From Collinsella sp. (GTDB lineage Bacteria > Actinomycetota > Coriobacteriia > Coriobacteriales > Coriobacteriaceae): 8,530 nt of DNA. Of the stretch, positions 4,955-8,530 are shown piece by piece; the first letter of the stretch is position 1; each line of letters starts with the position of its first letter. The DNA is taken from NCBI GenBank assembly GCA_014871605.1, contig WGSQ01000077.1, positions 1-8,530 on the forward strand, written 5' to 3'. Under the pieces are notes generated by a model that did not search any database, had not been told where the DNA came from, and saw only the letters and a program-made list of their open reading frames with translations. A program made the translations under genes and the position numbers.

Positions 4955-5420
4955 CCGCTATCAGGACAAGGTGCTCGAGACCTACGCGCGCTCCCTTCTG
5001 GAAGCCGCTAAGGCCGAGAACCATGTGTTCGAGGACCTCGAGATGATCGAGCGTCTGGCTAGCGCCAGCCCCGAGATCATCGCCGTGCTCGACACCATGT
5101 CCAAGCGCGACCAGCTCGACCTTCTTCCCAAGGTGGCAGCTGCCTTTAAGTATGTTGCCGAGGAAGACGAGGATGTAGTGGGCGTGACCGTCACCACGGC
5201 GATCCCGCTCGACGACGAGCTGCGTCAAACCATCACTAAGAAATGCGAGCAGGACTTCGGCCGCAAGGTATTCCTTATCGAGCAGGTCGACCCGTCTATT
5301 GTGGGCGGCCTGGTGCTCGAGGCCCGCGGCGAGCGTCGTGACATTTCCGTCAAGACGCAGCTGCGCATCGCGCAGGAGACCCTCGCAAACTCTGCTAATT
5401 CGTACGGAGGTGAAGCCTAA
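4944..5420 (+). CDS. atpH: F-type ATP synthase subunit delta, shortened
   Basis: Delta links the top of the alpha3beta3 head to subunit b. The product has 158 residues (E. coli delta 177). The N-terminal Tyr-Ala-x-Ser/Ala-Leu-like motif (YARSLLEAA, 14-22), the segment LLPKVAAAF (60-68), VTVTTAIPL (81-89), the VDPSIVGGLVLEARGE stretch (115-130) and the final RRDISVKTQL (131-140) match the family in order. The spacing from the first motif to LLPKV is about 31 residues less than in E. coli, so part of the helical N-terminal domain is missing, while the C-terminal domain looks complete. The ATG overlaps the end of atpF by 11 nt, and the TAA overlaps the atpA start (TAATG), so translation is probably coupled on both sides. 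There is no sign of a frameshift; the reading frame is open throughout. Confidence 0.93.
   Translation: MPTSRYQDKVLETYARSLLEAAKAENHVFEDLEMIERLASASPEIIAVLDTMSKRDQLDLLPKVAAAFKYVAEEDEDVVGVTVTTAIPLDDELRQTITKKCEQDFGRKVFLIEQVDPSIVGGLVLEARGERRDISVKTQLRIAQETLANSANSYGGEA
5406..5413 (+). promoter_or_regulatory. Ribosome binding site of atpA
   Basis: GGAGGTGA sits within the last codons of atpH, 6 nt before the atpA ATG at 5420, which itself shares one base with the atpH stop. Confidence 0.65.
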
Positions 5421-7018
5421 TGTCCGAAACCCTCAATGCCCAGGATATCGCCAAGAAACTGCAGGAGCAGCTCACGAGCCTCTCCGCGACGGTCGATACG
5501 CATGAGGTTTCAACGGTCGACGAGGTAGGCGACGGCATCGCGCGTGTCTCCGGCCTCAAGAGCGCCATGGCAGGCGAGCTTCTGGAGTTCAAGAGCTCCG
5601 ATACCGGTGAGACCGTCTTCGGCCTTGCCCAGAACCTTGACCGTGACGAGGTCGGCGCCGTTCTGTTTGGTGCCGTCGACTCCATCAAGGAAGGCGACGA
5701 GTGCCGCACCACTGGCCGCATTATGGATATCCCCGTGAGCCGCGCCATGCTCGGCCGCGTCGTCAATCCGCTCGGCCAGCCCATCGACGGCCTGGGCGAC
5801 ATCGTCGCCACGCACCGTCGCCCCATCGAGTTCAAGGCCCCCGGCGTCATCGACCGTACCCCGGTGTGCGAGCCGGTTCAGACCGGCCTGTTGGCCATCG
5901 ACTCCATGGTGCCTATCGGCCGTGGTCCGCGTGAGCTCATCATCGGCGACCGTAAGACCGGGAAGACCGCCAACGCCATCGACGCTATCCTCAATCAGCG
6001 CGGCAAGGGCATGGTCTGCATCTATGTCGCCATCGGCCAGAAGGCCTCCACGGTTGCCAACATCCGCGAGACCCTCGCTCAGCACGGTGCGCTCGACTAC
6101 ACCATCATCGTTTCGGCCACCGCTGCCGATTCCGCCCCTATGCAGTACATCGCGCCTATGGCCGGTGCCGCTATCGGCGAGTTCTTCATGTACAACGGCG
6201 AGGACGGCAAGCCCGCCAGCGAGACCAACCCCGGTGGCCACGTGCTCGTCATCTACGATGACCTGTCCAAGCAGGCTGTGGCCTACCGTCAGATGTCGCT
6301 GACGCTGCATCGTCCGCCCGGACGCGAGGCCTATCCTGGCGACATCTTCTACCTGCACTCTCGCCTGCTCGAGCGTGCAGTCAAGATGTCCAAGAAGAAC
6401 GGTTACGGCTCCATGACGGCTCTGCCGATCATCGAGACCCAGGACGGCGACGTCTCGGCCTACATTCCGACCAACGTCATTTCCATTACCGATGGTCAGA
6501 TCTACCTGCAGTCCGAGCTCTTCTTCCAGGGCCAGCGCCCGGCAGTCGACGTGGGCATTTCCGTGTCCCGCGTCGGTGGCGACGCGCAGACCAAGGCTAT
6601 GAAGCAGGTCGCCGGCAACCTCCGTCTGGACCTCGCTTCGTACCAGGAGCTCGCCGGCTTTACGCAGTTCGGCTCCGACCTCGACGAGGCTACTCAGAAG
6701 CAGCTGACCCATGGAGCCCGCATGACCGAGCTTCTGAAGCAGCCGCGTTACAAGCCGTTTGAGGTTGGCGAGCAGATCGTTACGCTGTTCGCTGGCAACG
6801 AGGGCTTCCTGGATGACCTGGAGATCGCCGACGTGCTGCCTTTCCGTGCCGAGCTCATCGAGTACATGGACAATGGCTTTGGCTCGCTGCTCGACAAGGT
6901 TCGCGCCAAGAAGATCGATGATGACACCAAGGCTGAGCTCTTGCGCGTCATCGGCGACTTCAAGCAGCAGTTCATGGCCAAGCACCATTCGGATGTTTCT
7001 GGATCAGAGGAGAACTAA
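5420..7018 (+). CDS. atpA: F-type ATP synthase subunit alpha
   Basis: Alpha alternates with beta in the F1 head; it binds non-catalytic nucleotide and supplies the arginine finger to the catalytic sites. The 532-residue product is slightly longer than E. coli alpha (513). Visible elements are an N-terminal beta-barrel domain (about 27-95), RPIEFKAPGVIDR (134-146), the P-loop GDRKTGKTA (176-184), the SATAADSAPMQYIAP stretch (about 232-246), the VLVIYDDLSKQAVAYRQ segment carrying the Walker B strand, and the arginine finger Arg384 in SVSRVGGDAQ (usually GGAAQ). The P-loop has Lys where nearly all alpha subunits have Gln (GDRQTGKT). The C-terminal helical domain is complete, and the tail ends in a short Ser/Gly/Glu extension. 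Start overlaps the atpH stop; atpG follows after 5 nt. Confidence 0.98.
   Translation: MSETLNAQDIAKKLQEQLTSLSATVDTHEVSTVDEVGDGIARVSGLKSAMAGELLEFKSSDTGETVFGLAQNLDRDEVGAVLFGAVDSIKEGDECRTTGRIMDIPVSRAMLGRVVNPLGQPIDGLGDIVATHRRPIEFKAPGVIDRTPVCEPVQTGLLAIDSMVPIGRGPRELIIGDRKTGKTANAIDAILNQRGKGMVCIYVAIGQKASTVANIRETLAQHGALDYTIIVSATAADSAPMQYIAPMAGAAIGEFFMYNGEDGKPASETNPGGHVLVIYDDLSKQAVAYRQMSLTLHRPPGREAYPGDIFYLHSRLLERAVKMSKKNGYGSMTALPIIETQDGDVSAYIPTNVISITDGQIYLQSELFFQGQRPAVDVGISVSRVGGDAQTKAMKQVAGNLRLDLASYQELAGFTQFGSDLDEATQKQLTHGARMTELLKQPRYKPFEVGEQIVTLFAGNEGFLDDLEIADVLPFRAELIEYMDNGFGSLLDKVRAKKIDDDTKAELLRVIGDFKQQFMAKHHSDVSGSEEN
7006..7012 (+). promoter_or_regulatory. Ribosome binding site of atpG
   Basis: AGAGGAG at the 3' end of atpA lies 11 nt before the ATG at 7024, a slightly long but usable spacing. 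Confidence 0.5.
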
Positions 7019-7023
7019 GCCCC

Positions 7024-7931
7024 ATGGCCAACCTTCGCGACATTAAGAAGCGAATCTCCTCGGTTACCACGACCAAGCAGATCACGCGCACGATGGAGAT
7101 GGTCTCTACGGCCAAGATCCGTCGTGCCCTCGATCGCTCCAAGCAGGCCGAGCCCTATAAGGAGGCGCTGACCGACGTCATGTTGACGGTCGCCGGCGAC
7201 GCCTCCTGTTCGGGCACCGATCCCATGCTGCAGAAGCATGAGAGTGTCAAGCATGGCCTGATTGTCGTTATTGCCTCGGACCGCGGCCTTGCCGGCGGTT
7301 TCAATACGACGGTGGAGCGCACGGCCGAAAAGCTCGCCGCTTCTTGGGCGAACGACGGCATCGAGTGCGAGATCATCGCGTGCGGGCGTAAGCCGGCCAC
7401 GTATTTCCGTGACCGCGCAAACGTCGTCATGCACTTTGAGGGCAACTCCTCTGAGCCCGATTTCAATCAGGCCCGCATGATCTCCTCTCATATCTGCGAT
7501 GCGTATCGTGCCGGTGAGCTTGACCGTGTCGAGCTTGTCTACCACCACGCCAAGAACCGCGTGGATCAGGAGCTTCGCGTCGAGCATCTGTTGCCGCTCG
7601 ACCCCGAGATGATCGCTATGGCCCACGGTCCGCGTAAGAACGAGACCGACGCCCCTAAGCGCATCTCGTCCACGTTCGAGTTCGTGCCCTCTCCCGAGCA
7701 TGTTCTCGGCAAGCTTGTACCGTCTTATATCCTGACGGTCATCTACCAGGCCCTGATCGATTCGGCGGCTGCCGAGCAGGGTGCACGCCGCAAGGCCATG
7801 CACTCCGCGACGGAAAACGCCACCGCGATCATCTCGACCCTTACCCGCACGTATAGTCGCGTGCGCCAGGCTTCGATCACGACCGAGATTAACGAGATCG
7901 TCGGCGGAGCCTCAGCATTGGAGGAACAGTA

Positions 7932-7932
<1 letters not shown>
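7024..7932 (+). CDS. atpG: F-type ATP synthase subunit gamma
   Basis: Gamma is the rotating central shaft that couples the c-ring to catalysis in alpha3beta3. The 302-residue product (E. coli 287) has both diagnostic ends of the coiled coil: an N-terminal helix (LRDIKKRISSVTTTKQITRT, 4-23, then MEMVSTAKIRRA) and a C-terminal helix with RRKAMHSATENATAIISTL (258-276), RQASITTEINEIVGGASAL at the end. Between them lies the Rossmann-like domain with LIVVIASDRGLAGGFN (79-94), where Ala replaces the common Cys in GLCG. The normally conserved YNRxRQA reads YSRVRQA here. A slightly long middle segment (about 192-225, with several Lys/Arg/Pro) accounts for the extra length. The stop shares one base with the atpD start (TAATG). 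Confidence 0.97.
7920..7924 (+). promoter_or_regulatory. Ribosome binding site of atpD
   Basis: GGAGG lies 7 nt before the ATG at 7932 inside the last codons of atpG, so translation of beta is probably coupled to gamma. Confidence 0.6.

Positions 7933-8530
<598 letters not shown>

Noticed and set aside
4944..5420. Frameshift or broken atpH as the cause of its short length
   Set aside because: The frame is continuous, the N- and C-terminal motifs are in the same frame, and both ends overlap the neighbouring genes normally, so an in-frame evolutionary shortening fits better.
5510..6988. 492-codon open frame on the - strand covering nearly all of atpA
   Set aside because: It is exactly antisense to a well-conserved gene. 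GC-rich third positions remove stop codons on this frame, and the translation is low-complexity (rich in Leu, Val, Asp, Gly) with no recognisable domain.

Overview
The window is a high-GC bacterial chromosome segment with every gene on the + strand. It holds the 3' end of a Sua5/YrdC-type threonylcarbamoyl-AMP synthase gene, glpK, upp, and most of an F-type ATP synthase operon in the classical order (small membrane gene, atpB, atpE, atpF, atpH, atpA, atpG, atpD). atpD runs off the right edge. Codon third positions are strongly G/C, and GTG starts are common (the small membrane gene, atpB and atpE). Protein style and gene order suggest an anaerobic gut actinobacterium of the Coriobacteriia, with Collinsella-like taxa the best guess. 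This assignment is inference from general familiarity, not from a search.

Layout. 1-291: Sua5/YrdC C-terminal part. 305-1846: glycerol kinase, 13 nt downstream and probably co-transcribed with it. 1847-1969: a hairpin-rich leader ahead of upp. 1970-2617: uracil phosphoribosyltransferase. 2618-2898: a non-coding stretch with a strong GC hairpin just after upp (probable terminator), further nested inverted repeats, and a plausible sigma-70 promoter (TTGTAC-16-TACAAT) for the atp operon. 2899-8530: the atp operon. Its genes are closely spaced or overlapping (3 nt, 15 nt, an 11-nt overlap, two TAATG overlaps, 5 nt). The one exception is a 124-nt gap before atpE, which contains three inverted repeats and the best Shine-Dalgarno of the window.

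How the genes work together. AtpB, AtpE and AtpF form the membrane Fo sector (a, c and b subunits). AtpH, AtpA, AtpG and AtpD form the delta, alpha, gamma and beta parts of F1 and the peripheral stalk. AtpC (epsilon) would be expected just past the window. Coupling residues point to a proton-driven, not sodium-driven, rotor. Upp salvages uracil to UMP using PRPP, and GlpK feeds glycerol into central metabolism; both are metabolic neighbours rather than parts of the complex. Linkage of upp to the atp operon is familiar from Bacillota; glpK between sua5 and upp is a less familiar arrangement.

I found no mobile element, CRISPR array, tRNA, rRNA or clearly novel system. The unusual points are in detail: a cleavable-looking signal peptide on subunit b, a delta subunit shortened by about 30 residues, Lys in place of the near-invariant Gln in the alpha-subunit P-loop, an altered phosphate-binding loop in GlpK, a very short subunit c, and structured non-coding regions before upp, before the atp operon and before atpE.
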